Below, piece after piece: positions 22,801 to 30,688 of a DNA stretch of 64,000 bases. The position numbers and the translations under genes were made by a program. Within the stretch, counting starts at the first letter, position 1, and each line of letters begins with the position of its first letter. Under the pieces are notes generated by a model that was not told where the DNA came from, searched no databases, and saw nothing but the letters and a program-made list of their open reading frames with translations. Source of the DNA: Legionella sp. GTDB taxonomy: Bacteria; Pseudomonadota; Gammaproteobacteria; Legionellales; Legionellaceae. The DNA lies in NCBI GenBank assembly GCA_013697625.1, contig JACCWN010000162.1, forward strand, positions 18,578 to 82,577, written 5' to 3'.

Positions 22801-24587
22801 TTCAAAGTGATGCTTATAGGTATGCACTAAATCAAAACAGTGCAACAGATACTGAACGTGATGCTTTTGTTATATATTTTTTACAATACAGAGAACTGAA
22901 ATTCAATAAACCGGATTTAAATCCAACCACGGCAATCAGAGCACTCTTTTGCGATCTTTTAGAAGTTGAAAATCCAGAAACACTTGAAACCATCGCACAA
23001 GCCTTTACAGTGCTTGAAACCAAGTTGAATCAGCAACTGTTAGAAAATCAACTGCTAAACTCTGATAAACAACTGGGATTTTTAATTGAAACGCTTGATT
23101 TTAATACCCAGGAAAATGACATTTTAATTCAACTGGCTTTGATAAATCGATTATTAATCATCAAATTGAAAGCCTCAGAACAGTCCAGCGGTGCTGAACA
23201 AATCATGCTTTTGCAAGCCGATGTGGTCATGCAACTGAGTGCCTTATTAAAAAGGGCAAATCAACACCTGACAATCCCTGAACCCCAATCCAGTCCCCTC
23301 CAAGAAATAAAGGCTTTACCTGAGGATAAACAGACCACGTATCAGGCAATACGCAGGGCCTTGTCAGGCACGCCCAATAAACTGGTTAGGCAAATGCAAT
23401 TAAAACAGGTGGCTCTTCGAATTGATACAACGCTTAGTACAATTGAAACTGGATTGTCTGAATACACAGCAATGAAAGCCACCCCCAATTTAATGGGGGT
23501 AAGCTTGTTGCAATGGGAATATAATAATTCGCCGCGATCTCGAAAAATGGTTTATGCGCTAAAAATCATACTTGAAGCATGGTCTTGTGTATTTGCTTTG
23601 ATGGGTATTATATTACCTATCATTGCCAGTACTGGGCTCTTTGCAGTTCTATCAGCCAGCTTGATAGGTATGGTGGGCACCGTCCTTGCACCCATTGCTT
23701 TGTTGCGTTTGTCTTACAAACTGGGTATGGAGATTTTTATACATAAACTAGATTTTAAAAATGCATCTTGGCTGGGTGTTCTGCCCTTGGCTTTCAAATG
23801 CTTATTTTTAGCTTTAGGTAAAACGCTGTTTACTGATCATTTGTTGGTTAAAATTAGCACACTTATTGATCCTTTGAAACGGGCAAGTTTGGTGTTTTAT
23901 ACTTGGCCAAACCAGCCTACCATCGAAGCCGAAGAAAAAAGCTTGGCGGCCGTTAAGACTCAGCTTACTGTTGTTAAAGAACTTATTTCTAAACAGTTGC
24001 AAAATAATAATGCTCAGCTTGACCCACTAACCAATGCCTTAGTACCTGATCAAAGCCAAGCGCTTAAAAGCGCTGTTGTTATTCTCGAAGGGTCCTGGAA
24101 AAATGCCCTAAAACAACTGAACCAAACAAGTAAGTTTACCGATGCAAGATTTGTTCATAAAAACCATCAGAGTTGTTTATATAACCATGAAAAGAACTTT
24201 AATCTGTTAAAAAAAGAAATTGATTCCTTATTGAGCTTACAAACCGCTCAACATAATTTATTTCCAATTATAAGTGCCCCAAGTGTAGCAATAGAACCTG
24301 TACAACCCTTGCTTCAAGGCGAAGAGGTCAAGTTCGAACAACCTGAAATAAAATCCATAGGTGGAGCCGTCATTGTTAACATCCATGCATTTAGACAAAG
24401 ACAAGTTGAAAAAAACCCATCCTCATCCTCACCTTCCCCTGTGCTTGAAGAGAAAAATGAAACATCGCCTAATCCTGGGATGACTGACTACCTGTATTCA
24501 ACAATTTGGGGAAGCCCACCTCAACTTACAGACCCTGTAATTACTAACCCAACTACAGTACACTCTCCCCCTGCCAATCTTGCCTAA
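19824..24587 (+). CDS. Giant protein of unknown function with C-terminal membrane segments (1587 aa)
   Basis: No family is recognised. The first 1230 residues are soluble and helical. Residues about 1245-1335 contain two or three hydrophobic segments (FALMGIILPIIASTGLFAVL and the helix after it). A final hydrophilic tail of about 250 residues ends in a Ser/Pro-rich stretch (NPSSSSPSP). There is no signal peptide. I chose the ATG at 19824, preceded by GGGA, rather than the TTG at 19812. The subtilase gene starts 13 bases after its stop, so the two probably form an operon. The layout, a long soluble region with a late membrane hairpin, is common among secreted effectors; this role is inference. 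Confidence 0.75.
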   Translation: MPESQPSSTQMLIIKLCKDALKQADYRGPDFFLDMAFRSQSLLHSAEWELLQKTNPLEDHKVEQFAQKIVDEVVQSNSNQDTWAMKLKTRYLGKLSKTLTTTNQALSTVSACSLSTQNAKSAAADTSKNCLKALEAQANYLNSMIDLPFILEKVVLGLLKQSPTANFQPKKTAVMLAMALDTVQSASALTGVSMDVHLVQGLKLAIEIAMPSDILEARLVHIISTELLPFIKERLIKNTREVNQVKALLFPQTEDGLPSNEALAHKQVFANMGVHFESIQEVLSDTLLEPVAQLTQAYIDANGVVEAVSLALQEDNWVNKLLNIGKAFNHLDKIYMSYQAPKDANLPNWLQETDQYYLELKQGINAMGQGFNQGLSVLYGYASSLLPEIFFQYFTPTNAQSLSALIKDVDDEEAPEHIERVMAYYAFYDLVQTTHIAEGLKALCFKQFMKEAHTVNFELKGEPSDYEDYLILEDQFNRKLRRGHLKERLEDRNPFMRTQTTVDAFKKAKMPKMSLEKIEVLALIYELQRIESRFNSSCPLPTFKALVGCGSNLKHKRLFIEKFLKPAKLRILGQFQNEHLLPLLEYLLDTKGLPSKQLKIRRLYAHLKKGSLISKKDMLLVENCIHLAATLPVSKDKIRVQLIGFKTLIEEDSPTQNPFEYKNEPSESKEPTLHFAPKNYQPLQFRSLFLNGMEHKEGMDFTDKTPKEVQKQQAFAMVETYAQKFKPLLQYLSQNLDEQYEACDRFLTMMTSEDEADSSIVLLCRSKLSYIDAIQGFITQLDSVGELHQALVALLTGEIPFLSLESLEEKRKALSLKTMSEKLINFIGVAMPHETFFRNLLNYYVKDTLLAEVVAAENCFKENLNNNPISATLMQVLTDPLSVQNLIPSQEKIMDEVVSQLVEQGISTGAGYLKQAFARLSSEYLLKLMPYPFLAELTLQVINSEPVQTQINIQLNNILLRYGSFFGAASKDFKEQVKMKLYPLLNIEIQKTIQSDAYRYALNQNSATDTERDAFVIYFLQYRELKFNKPDLNPTTAIRALFCDLLEVENPETLETIAQAFTVLETKLNQQLLENQLLNSDKQLGFLIETLDFNTQENDILIQLALINRLLIIKLKASEQSSGAEQIMLLQADVVMQLSALLKRANQHLTIPEPQSSPLQEIKALPEDKQTTYQAIRRALSGTPNKLVRQMQLKQVALRIDTTLSTIETGLSEYTAMKATPNLMGVSLLQWEYNNSPRSRKMVYALKIILEAWSCVFALMGIILPIIASTGLFAVLSASLIGMVGTVLAPIALLRLSYKLGMEIFIHKLDFKNASWLGVLPLAFKCLFLALGKTLFTDHLLVKISTLIDPLKRASLVFYTWPNQPTIEAEEKSLAAVKTQLTVVKELISKQLQNNNAQLDPLTNALVPDQSQALKSAVVILEGSWKNALKQLNQTSKFTDARFVHKNHQSCLYNHEKNFNLLKKEIDSLLSLQTAQHNLFPIISAPSVAIEPVQPLLQGEEVKFEQPEIKSIGGAVIVNIHAFRQRQVEKNPSSSSPSPVLEEKNETSPNPGMTDYLYSTIWGSPPQLTDPVITNPTTVHSPPANLA

Positions 24588-24600
24588 AAGGGACCCATAG

Positions 24601-26406
24601 ATGTCAATAGCTCCAAATAAAGTTTATATGCAATCAATATATAAAGTGATTGTTTCAATTTTTTTATTAACAATGAGCCTTCAAATTTCAGCTAGAGCAA
24701 TTGTTGATGCGGATGTAATAAAGGCTGTTCAATCCTCAAACATAATAGGGCTAAAACCTCCAACAAGGGCTTTGATTTTCTTTAAATCTATCACTGAAAA
24801 AAAGTCTTTCATTGAAAGCTTCCATACAATTGCAGATGTGACAATTCAAGACTTAGGGCTTATTCCAGCACTGGCAATACATTTTCCCAGTGACTTGGCC
24901 CTTTTAAATCAAATTGCCAATAGCGAATCGGTAGCACAAATTACATCTTATAAAAATGCAGCATCAGAATTAGATATTTCAAGTCAAATTTTAAAGCTTA
25001 CACCTTCTTATGCTTATCCCGATGTCAGTAATTGGTGGGCACAGGGCTATACAGGAAAAAATGCTGTTGTTGGTATCATTGACACGGGCATTGATACCCT
25101 TCATCCAGCCTTATCTCAAAAGAAATTTATCATACGAAAAGAAGAGGGTTCCCATTATAATGATTACATCAATGGGGTTAAAGAACCGCATGGTACGGGA
25201 GTGGCCTGTATTTATTCAAGTACGGATGAAAAATATAAGGGAATAGCCTATGGTGCTTCCACCATTGTGTCTGGTATGGCAGGAGAAGAGACTGCTGATA
25301 CATCAAGCCTTATGCTGACCATGAGTAGTCTGGATTGGATGCTAAACCGTGCAGGAGTCAAACCAAACATCATCAACTACAGCATGGGCAATGGCAAATT
25401 AGCTTGCCCTGATTGCCCTGAATGGAGTGGTCTTGCAAAAGTCATAGATTATGTTGTCAATACCCAAAAAATTCTATGGGTAAAATCTGCTGGTAATATG
25501 GGTTACATAGATCCCACGGATAAAGCACCCTTTGCCTCGACTTTGACTGTGCCTGGTGACAATTATAATGCTATAACGGTTGCTAATATGGATGCCAATG
25601 TAACTGCACAAGGACAGACCATACGCCTTCCTGAAAGAGAAAAGCATAGTATCAAAAGCACTAGCAGCCGTGGCCCAACCCCCTTTGGTAGACGAAAACC
25701 AGACATAACTGCTCCAGGACATGATACAAGAACGTGCGCACCCGATCCGCTGTATTATAAATTTAGCTACACTGAAAAAATGGATTATAAAAATGGGTAT
25801 AGACTGATGGGTGGCACCAGTTCTGCAGCGCCACATGTAGGTGCCTCTGCTTTATTACTTCAAGATGCAGGTATTACTGATCCCATGGCAATCAAAGCTT
25901 TATTGATCAACAGTGCAGACACTTGGACTGATGATGCCAGTGCAGATAAAGGTCATTGTGTTATAGAAGGCTCTGCTTGGAATAGAACCTATGGATGGGG
26001 GTATATCAACATGGATGCGGCTTTTAAGCAAAGGAATCATATTATAAGTGCAGCACTCACAGAAGATAATCCAGTCTGGGAATACCCAACCAGGATACAC
26101 AAGGGAGATAAGGTAACCTTGGTACATGAGCGACGAGTAGGGTATGCTAAAGCCGGTGCCGAATGGAAATTAAGTCCTTTGTCCTTAGAAATAATCGATT
26201 CTCAGACCCATCAAGTTTTAGATAGCGACAGCAGTCGGATAGATACCGTACATCAAGTTTCTTATTGTAAACGAGAGCCTGGCCAAAAAACCTGTTCAGT
26301 CAGTGATGAGACTAGGGACATTGTAATTCGAGTTACCTTAGCAACCAATACAATAGATGGTAATGTTTCAGAGCCCTTCGTCATTGTGACACAAGCCCCT
26401 TTATGA
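24601..26406 (+). CDS. Exported subtilisin-like serine protease (S8 family)
   Basis: The 601-aa product has a signal peptide (hydrophobic segment about 14-30, cleavage near SARA), then a region that could be an inhibitory propeptide. The catalytic domain is complete: Asp161 in IIDTGID, His197 in PHGTGVAC, the oxyanion Asn299 in SAGN and Ser407 in GGTSSAAPH. About 130 residues follow the catalytic core and look beta-rich, including a cysteine pair near the C-terminus. It is likely secreted or surface-exposed and proteolytic. It follows the 1587-aa gene by 13 bases and probably shares its transcript. Confidence 0.9.
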   Translation: MSIAPNKVYMQSIYKVIVSIFLLTMSLQISARAIVDADVIKAVQSSNIIGLKPPTRALIFFKSITEKKSFIESFHTIADVTIQDLGLIPALAIHFPSDLALLNQIANSESVAQITSYKNAASELDISSQILKLTPSYAYPDVSNWWAQGYTGKNAVVGIIDTGIDTLHPALSQKKFIIRKEEGSHYNDYINGVKEPHGTGVACIYSSTDEKYKGIAYGASTIVSGMAGEETADTSSLMLTMSSLDWMLNRAGVKPNIINYSMGNGKLACPDCPEWSGLAKVIDYVVNTQKILWVKSAGNMGYIDPTDKAPFASTLTVPGDNYNAITVANMDANVTAQGQTIRLPEREKHSIKSTSSRGPTPFGRRKPDITAPGHDTRTCAPDPLYYKFSYTEKMDYKNGYRLMGGTSSAAPHVGASALLLQDAGITDPMAIKALLINSADTWTDDASADKGHCVIEGSAWNRTYGWGYINMDAAFKQRNHIISAALTEDNPVWEYPTRIHKGDKVTLVHERRVGYAKAGAEWKLSPLSLEIIDSQTHQVLDSDSSRIDTVHQVSYCKREPGQKTCSVSDETRDIVIRVTLATNTIDGNVSEPFVIVTQAPL

Positions 26407-26417
26407 ACTGAGTGTTT

Positions 26418-26441
26418 AGGGACACTCCAGTTAGTGTCCCT
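26418..26441. terminator. Perfect hairpin between convergent genes
   Basis: A 9-bp perfect stem AGGGACACT/AGTGTCCCT with a 6-base loop lies between the subtilase and ggt, overlapping the ggt stop codon. It can act in both directions. No T-tract follows on either strand. Confidence 0.6.
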
Positions 26442-28161
26442 AATTGCCAAGAGCCACCCCCGCGCGGCGTGGATCGGCAGCTCCATACCATCCTTTTTTG
26501 GGGCCAGCTTTGATATTGGTAGTACCGCTTACCATTTCCACTGATTTAATGGATTCGCCTTTTTGTTTTAATGCTGATATGGCTGGACTCAATGATGAAT
26601 TTTTTTCAATGATTGTCTGAACGTTGTCAGAGCACAGATTGCCTGCCGCTGCACTTTCTTTGGGATTTTTATTGAAATCTAGCATAAAAATTAAGCTCTT
26701 TGCCACATAACAAATGATATTACCACCGCCGGGGCTGCCAGTGAGTGCTATTAGCTGATGTTTTTTATCAAAGACCAAGGTGGGTGATATAGCTGATCGC
26801 GGGCGCTTGTAGGCTTGGGGTCTATTGGCTATTAGGTTGCCCTGAGCATCTACTGCCTTAAAAGAGAAATCTGTTAGCTGATTATTAAGAAAAAATCCAT
26901 CAACAAAAAGATGACTTCCAAATTTTTGTTCAATGGTGATTGTGGTAGAAATGGCATTGCCTTCGCTATCAACGATGGTTAAAGAGGTTGTCCCTGGCGC
27001 TTTTACACTTTCATCTGAGCCCTTGCTTATTTTGAAATTTTTTAAAAGGCCTGCTTTTACCGGCGTTTTCAATGCCAAAGTGTTAACCTGTATTGCCCTT
27101 TTTTTGATATATTGCGGTGTCAGTATGTGTTCATGTACTTCCGCAGTAAAAGTTGGGTCTGCATTGTATAGATTACGATCGGCATAGGCGAGTTTGCTTG
27201 CTTCTAGAAAGTGATATATCCATTCAGTTTTTTTGGAAGATTTGCCTTCATAATTTTGTTCATAGACTCCTAGGAGTTCAAGTAAAGTAAGTCCACCGCT
27301 TTCTCCACCAGTAGTACAAAGTGTATAACTGCGAAATGGTGCGCACAAGGGTTTTTCAATACGTACCTTGTATCTACTGAAGTCTTCCATAGAGAATAGC
27401 GGTTTGCCTGCACGCTGGTTGATTGTGTCTATGATATCTGAGGCCAGTTTACCTGTATAAAAAGATTGAGGATCTGCCGCAATTTTTCTTAAACTTTGGG
27501 CATATTTTGAATTTTTAATGGGGGATCCTATGGGCCTTACCTCATCCTTGTCAAAATAAACTGCCTGTATGTCAGGATTTTTAATTAAAATATCTTTTTC
27601 TTCCTTTAACATGCCATATAACCTTGGGCTCATGGAGAATCCGTTTTTAGCTAAATGGATTGCAGGCATGACCAATTGTTTCCAAGGCATACGTCCTTCT
27701 TCTTTATGCAAGGTATAAAGCAAAGCCACTTCCCCGGGAACCCCTATGGATTTTGGACTTAGCATAGCTTTGACCAAAGGTAGAGGTTGCTTATTATTAT
27801 TTAAAAAAAGCTGAGGTTTTGTTGAGTGGGGGGCTTGTTCACGTCCATTATAAACTGTTAGGCCTTGACTTGCATGGTGATAGCTTAAAGCATAACCACC
27901 ACCGCCTATACCAGAAGATTGTGGCTCGGTAAGTCCTAATACAAATGCTGCAGCAATAGCAGCATCTACGGCATTGCCTCCTTTTTTCAATATGGATAGC
28001 GCAGTTTCAGATGCATACGGGTTGTTGGTAACCACCATTGCATGTTCACCATAGATTAATGGCTTAACTAGCCAACCACTGGCGCTCTCAGGACTAATTG
28101 CGTGTAACTCAATGCAAAGGAACATTAATACTATACTTGGAATTATTTTAATATATTTCAT
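26440..28161 (-). CDS. ggt: Gamma-glutamyltransferase precursor
   Basis: GGT cleaves gamma-glutamyl bonds, for example in glutathione, in the periplasm or outside the cell. A signal peptide ends near ELHA (residue 21). The autoprocessing nucleophile is Thr391 in PGTTSLTIVD, which splits the 573-aa precursor into large and small subunits. The SPGGG-type substrate loop (LTGSPGGGNII) is present. In host-associated bacteria GGT can supply glutamate or cysteine from host glutathione. It is convergent with the subtilase gene, and oxyR lies upstream in the same orientation, about 150 bases away. Confidence 0.93.
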   Translation of the reverse strand: MKYIKIIPSIVLMFLCIELHAISPESASGWLVKPLIYGEHAMVVTNNPYASETALSILKKGGNAVDAAIAAAFVLGLTEPQSSGIGGGGYALSYHHASQGLTVYNGREQAPHSTKPQLFLNNNKQPLPLVKAMLSPKSIGVPGEVALLYTLHKEEGRMPWKQLVMPAIHLAKNGFSMSPRLYGMLKEEKDILIKNPDIQAVYFDKDEVRPIGSPIKNSKYAQSLRKIAADPQSFYTGKLASDIIDTINQRAGKPLFSMEDFSRYKVRIEKPLCAPFRSYTLCTTGGESGGLTLLELLGVYEQNYEGKSSKKTEWIYHFLEASKLAYADRNLYNADPTFTAEVHEHILTPQYIKKRAIQVNTLALKTPVKAGLLKNFKISKGSDESVKAPGTTSLTIVDSEGNAISTTITIEQKFGSHLFVDGFFLNNQLTDFSFKAVDAQGNLIANRPQAYKRPRSAISPTLVFDKKHQLIALTGSPGGGNIICYVAKSLIFMLDFNKNPKESAAAGNLCSDNVQTIIEKNSSLSPAISALKQKGESIKSVEMVSGTTNIKAGPKKGWYGAADPRRAGVALGN

Positions 28162-28243
28162 GATATAGTATTCTTATTGACCTAAAATATACTAGAACAT
28201 AATAACCTTCGAAGTTCAATACATAGTTATAGGATTTTAAAAG

Positions 28244-28317
28244 GATTAATTAGTCGCTCCTGGCCCGAAACTCGTTTTACCTCTTAGTTCGAGGTTGGGG
28301 CTGGGTAAAAATCAATT
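28244..28317. repeat. Hairpin-forming repeat downstream of oxyR
   Basis: It begins with GATTAATTAGTCGCT (28244-28258), repeated exactly at 29299-29313. It ends with CTGGGTAAAAATCAATT (28301-28317), whose inverted copy, one base shorter, is at 29321-29336. The two elements therefore bracket oxyR. Confidence 0.55.
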
Positions 28318-29235
28318 AGGCACTAATGACGAATTACCTACTGTTTCCATAGAGGAACTATTGTTTGATAAAATATCTTTAATACATTGAGCCAATGTAT
28401 CCATTAACATTTTTTTCTCAGTGGATTGCCTACACAGCAGGCCAATCATCCTCGCAGGGGAGGGCGATTGGAAAGAAAGGTACTTTATTTTATCATCTTC
28501 ACGACAGGCTAACTTAGGCATCAAAGTCAATCCAATACCTGCAGCTACCATATGTCTTAAAGTTTCAAGACTGGTTGCGCGAAAATTGTTAATTTCTTTG
28601 GCATTTACCTGATGACAAACTGCCAAAGCTTGTTCACGCAAACAATGCCCATCTTCTAGTAAAAGCAAGGACTTATGCTCCAGATCAGACAGTGTTACTG
28701 TTGTTTGTTCTGACAAAGGATGGCCTAAAGGCAGCGCTAATACAAAGGCTTCTTCAAATAAAGGATAGGCTTGAAAGGCCCCTTCTATAGGCAGGGCTAA
28801 TAATGCTGCGTCTAGAAGGCCATCTTTTAATTTTTGTAACAAGTTACCTGTGGTGTCCTCAACAAGATACAAGCGTAAATTAGGGAATAAAGACATCAAG
28901 TGCGGTATTATCAAGGATAACAAATAAGGGGCAAGGGTGGGGATTATACCCAAATGCAGCTCTCCGGAAAATGGATCCTTAGACTGCTGTGCACTATGAT
29001 GCAAAGCCTCGACTCGACACAGTATTTCCCGAGCTTGCTCAACGATACGCTTACCAATCGCTGTAAAAAAAAATCGCTTATTCGAACGCTCTATCAGTTG
29101 CACACCTAGGTCGTCTTCAAGCTTTTTTATTTGCATGCTCAATGCCGGCTGACTGACAAAGCAAGCCAAAGCCGCTTTACTAAAATGATTGTTATCTGCC
29201 AATGCAATTAAGTATTTTAAATCACGTATATTCAT
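28312..29235 (-). CDS. oxyR: LysR-family hydrogen peroxide sensor OxyR
   Basis: OxyR activates peroxide-defence genes when two cysteines form a disulphide. The N-terminal winged helix has the LysR pattern (NHFSKAALACFVSQPALSMQI). The redox cysteines are both present, C198 and C207, in LLEDGHCLREQALAVC, matching C199/C208 of E. coli. The length, 307 aa, also matches (305). I chose the ATG at 29235; upstream in-frame codons add a stretch not found in the family. A likely target is the catalase gene about 14 kb away, but no operator is proven there. Confidence 0.93.
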   Translation of the reverse strand: MNIRDLKYLIALADNNHFSKAALACFVSQPALSMQIKKLEDDLGVQLIERSNKRFFFTAIGKRIVEQAREILCRVEALHHSAQQSKDPFSGELHLGIIPTLAPYLLSLIIPHLMSLFPNLRLYLVEDTTGNLLQKLKDGLLDAALLALPIEGAFQAYPLFEEAFVLALPLGHPLSEQTTVTLSDLEHKSLLLLEDGHCLREQALAVCHQVNAKEINNFRATSLETLRHMVAAGIGLTLMPKLACREDDKIKYLSFQSPSPARMIGLLCRQSTEKKMLMDTLAQCIKDILSNNSSSMETVGNSSLVPN

Positions 29236-29298
29236 AAAAATTATTCTAACATAGATTATGGATTGTTTAAAGATTATAAGCACAGCTTATTTAATGTA

Positions 29299-29336
29299 GA
29301 TTAATTAGTCGCTGGCGCGTAATTGATTTTACCCAG
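29299..29336. repeat. Repeat upstream of oxyR
   Basis: This is the partner of the element at 28244-28317. Its first 15 bases are an identical direct copy, and AATTGATTTTACCCAG at 29321-29336 is an inverted copy of the other element's end. It lies between the oxyR start and the mazEF promoter. Confidence 0.5.
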
Positions 29337-29387
29337 TTCCGACGTCCCGCGGCTTGTCCGAGGACTTGGAAAGTCAATCAATTATAA

Positions 29388-29426
29388 TTGACCAGCATTG
29401 ATACATTTTATATACTATATGTATCA
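29388..29426 (+). promoter_or_regulatory. mazEF promoter with autoregulatory operator
   Basis: TTGACC at 29388-29393 and TATACT at 29411-29416 are separated by 17 bases. An inverted repeat TGATACA (29399-29405) and TGTATCA (29420-29426) encloses the -10 box, exactly where a MazE or MazEF complex would block transcription. The promoter and repeat are seen; the binding protein is inferred. Confidence 0.7.
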
Positions 29427-29449
29427 ACATAGTGTATACAGAATTTAAA

Positions 29450-29710
29450 ATGATAATTCATACTAAAATTCAAAAATGGGGGAATGGGCTTGCTTTACGA
29501 GTGAGTGGAGGCATGCGTGATATTCCTCATTTTAAAGAAGGAACAGAAGTAGACGTTGAAATCTTTGAGGTCGGTTTTTTAGTAAAAAAAAGGTTACCAA
29601 AAAAAAATACCCTTTTTCCCTATAGTGAGCTTCAGTTGTTAGAAAATTTAAATCAAAAAACTTCCCATTCAGAGTTATTAACCAATCCGCTTTCGAATGA
29701 GATAGAATGA
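29450..29710 (+). CDS. mazE: MazE/AbrB-fold antitoxin
   Basis: The 86-aa product begins with the swapped-hairpin DNA-binding motif typical of MazE (IQKWGNGLALRV) followed by an acidic tail that would bind the toxin. It should repress its own promoter and neutralise MazF. The ATG at 29450 is used; a GTG at 29432 is possible but neither has a strong ribosome site. The stop overlaps the mazF start by four bases (ATGA), the usual coupling of these pairs. Because the toxin gene is broken, the antitoxin may now be without its partner. Confidence 0.85.
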   Translation: MIIHTKIQKWGNGLALRVSGGMRDIPHFKEGTEVDVEIFEVGFLVKKRLPKKNTLFPYSELQLLENLNQKTSHSELLTNPLSNEIE

Positions 29711-29967
29711 TATTGAATAAAAATTACACTCCTGAAAGGAGCGATATAGTACTGTTAGCTTTTGAACCAACTAAAGGGAAGGAGATCGGAAAATATAGAC
29801 CGGCATTGATTTTGTCATCTCAAATTTATAATTCCAGTACAGGCCTTATTATTTGCTGCCCCATAAGTACAAGCATCAGGGGTGCTTTAACAGAGGTACG
29901 TATCAATAATTTAGATAAACCTTCTGTAGTAGCAGCAAGTTTGATTCAAACCTTATCTTGGAAATAA
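29707..29967 (+). CDS. mazF: MazF-family toxin, cut short by an in-frame stop
   Basis: MazF proteins are sequence-specific endoribonucleases. The 86 aa here match the family start and middle (RSDIVLLAFEPTKGKEIGKYRPALILSS and CCPISTSIRG), and end at QTLSWK with a TAA at 29965-29967. The frame stays open beyond the stop and encodes a typical MazF C-terminus. The missing final helix normally helps dimer and antitoxin contact, so the truncated product is probably inactive or altered. A sequencing error in the A-rich tract is a possible alternative. Confidence 0.75.
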   Translation: MILNKNYTPERSDIVLLAFEPTKGKEIGKYRPALILSSQIYNSSTGLIICCPISTSIRGALTEVRINNLDKPSVVAASLIQTLSWK

Positions 29968-30081
29968 AGAAAAATAAAGTTTTTAGCCAAAGCGCAGATC
30001 GAAGTAATGGATGAAGTATTATATCGCCTCATTCCCCTGATAGGCGCGGATAAATTGATTGAAAAACTAATTGATAATTGA
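29968..30081 (+). pseudogene. In-frame C-terminal remnant of mazF
   Basis: Directly after the TAA at 29965-29967 the same frame reads RKIKFLAKAQIEVMDEVLYR and ends at a TGA at 30079-30081. This resembles the normal MazF ending (a lysine-rich strand, then a helix with xEVLxxLxPLIG). Joined to the part before, the gene would encode about 124 residues, near normal MazF size. The lesion is a single codon, so decay is recent or the stop is occasionally read through. Confidence 0.7.
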
Positions 30082-30158
30082 ACGACAGTCATCGCCTAGA
30101 TGACCATTTACCAAGTTTAGGCTTGCCTACTCCAAGCTATGTGCCTTAGCTCTATTGG

Positions 30159-30419
30159 CTAGTCTTCACAACCATTGCAATTAAATCCCCAACCACACCG
30201 ACTGGTTGCAGGTTGTATCTGACCATTTCTTTTTTTACAGGCGTCCATTCGGTCCGTAACAGAACGAGCACACACCATGTGGTCTATTCCGTCAATTTTG
30301 CACATTTGCCAGCAAGCATCCATAGAACCTGCAGAACAGGGGGCCTCTGCATTAGCACCAGCAAAAGCTGTGAACAAAATTGCAAAAACTGCGGGTATAG
30401 CTATTTTCTTAAAGATCAT
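30159..30419 (-). CDS. Small cysteine-rich exported protein
   Basis: An 86-aa product with a clear signal peptide (IPAVFAILFTAFAGANA) and a mature part containing eight cysteines, ending CGWGFNCNGCED. Disulphide bonding outside the cytoplasm is likely. I chose the ATG at 30419, preceded by GGAGA at about 6 bases; longer in-frame starts put non-signal sequence in front. It does not align by eye with the other Cys-rich protein at 15141-15389, though size and layout are similar. No family is recognised. Confidence 0.7.
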   Translation of the reverse strand: MIFKKIAIPAVFAILFTAFAGANAEAPCSAGSMDACWQMCKIDGIDHMVCARSVTDRMDACKKRNGQIQPATSRCGWGFNCNGCED

Positions 30420-30625
30420 ACTGATTCTCCAATTGTAAGCACAAAATGTGCGCATTTTAGGGTATTGTCCACTCTTTATAAACGGATTGTACAAACAAAG
30501 CTTTCCTATCTTGAAGTGTTTTAAATACAACCAAGGCGACATCTTATCAGACCCAATGGTTTTTTGTAAGCGGTCTTATGTCAAATGGACATTTTAATAT
30601 GCGTTGACACAGTCTGAGCAAATTA

Positions 30626-30653
30626 TTGACATTCTTGCGGGATTCTCTATACT
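30626..30653 (+). promoter_or_regulatory. Sigma-70-type promoter of the ankyrin gene
   Basis: TTGACA at 30626-30631 and TATACT at 30648-30653 are separated by 16 bases and lie 35 bases before the start codon. A second TTGACA at 30604-30609 sits further upstream. This is one of the best promoter matches in the window. Confidence 0.65.
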
Positions 30654-30688
30654 GGCTGTTTTAATTTGCCCAGCCAAATGAGGCCATT

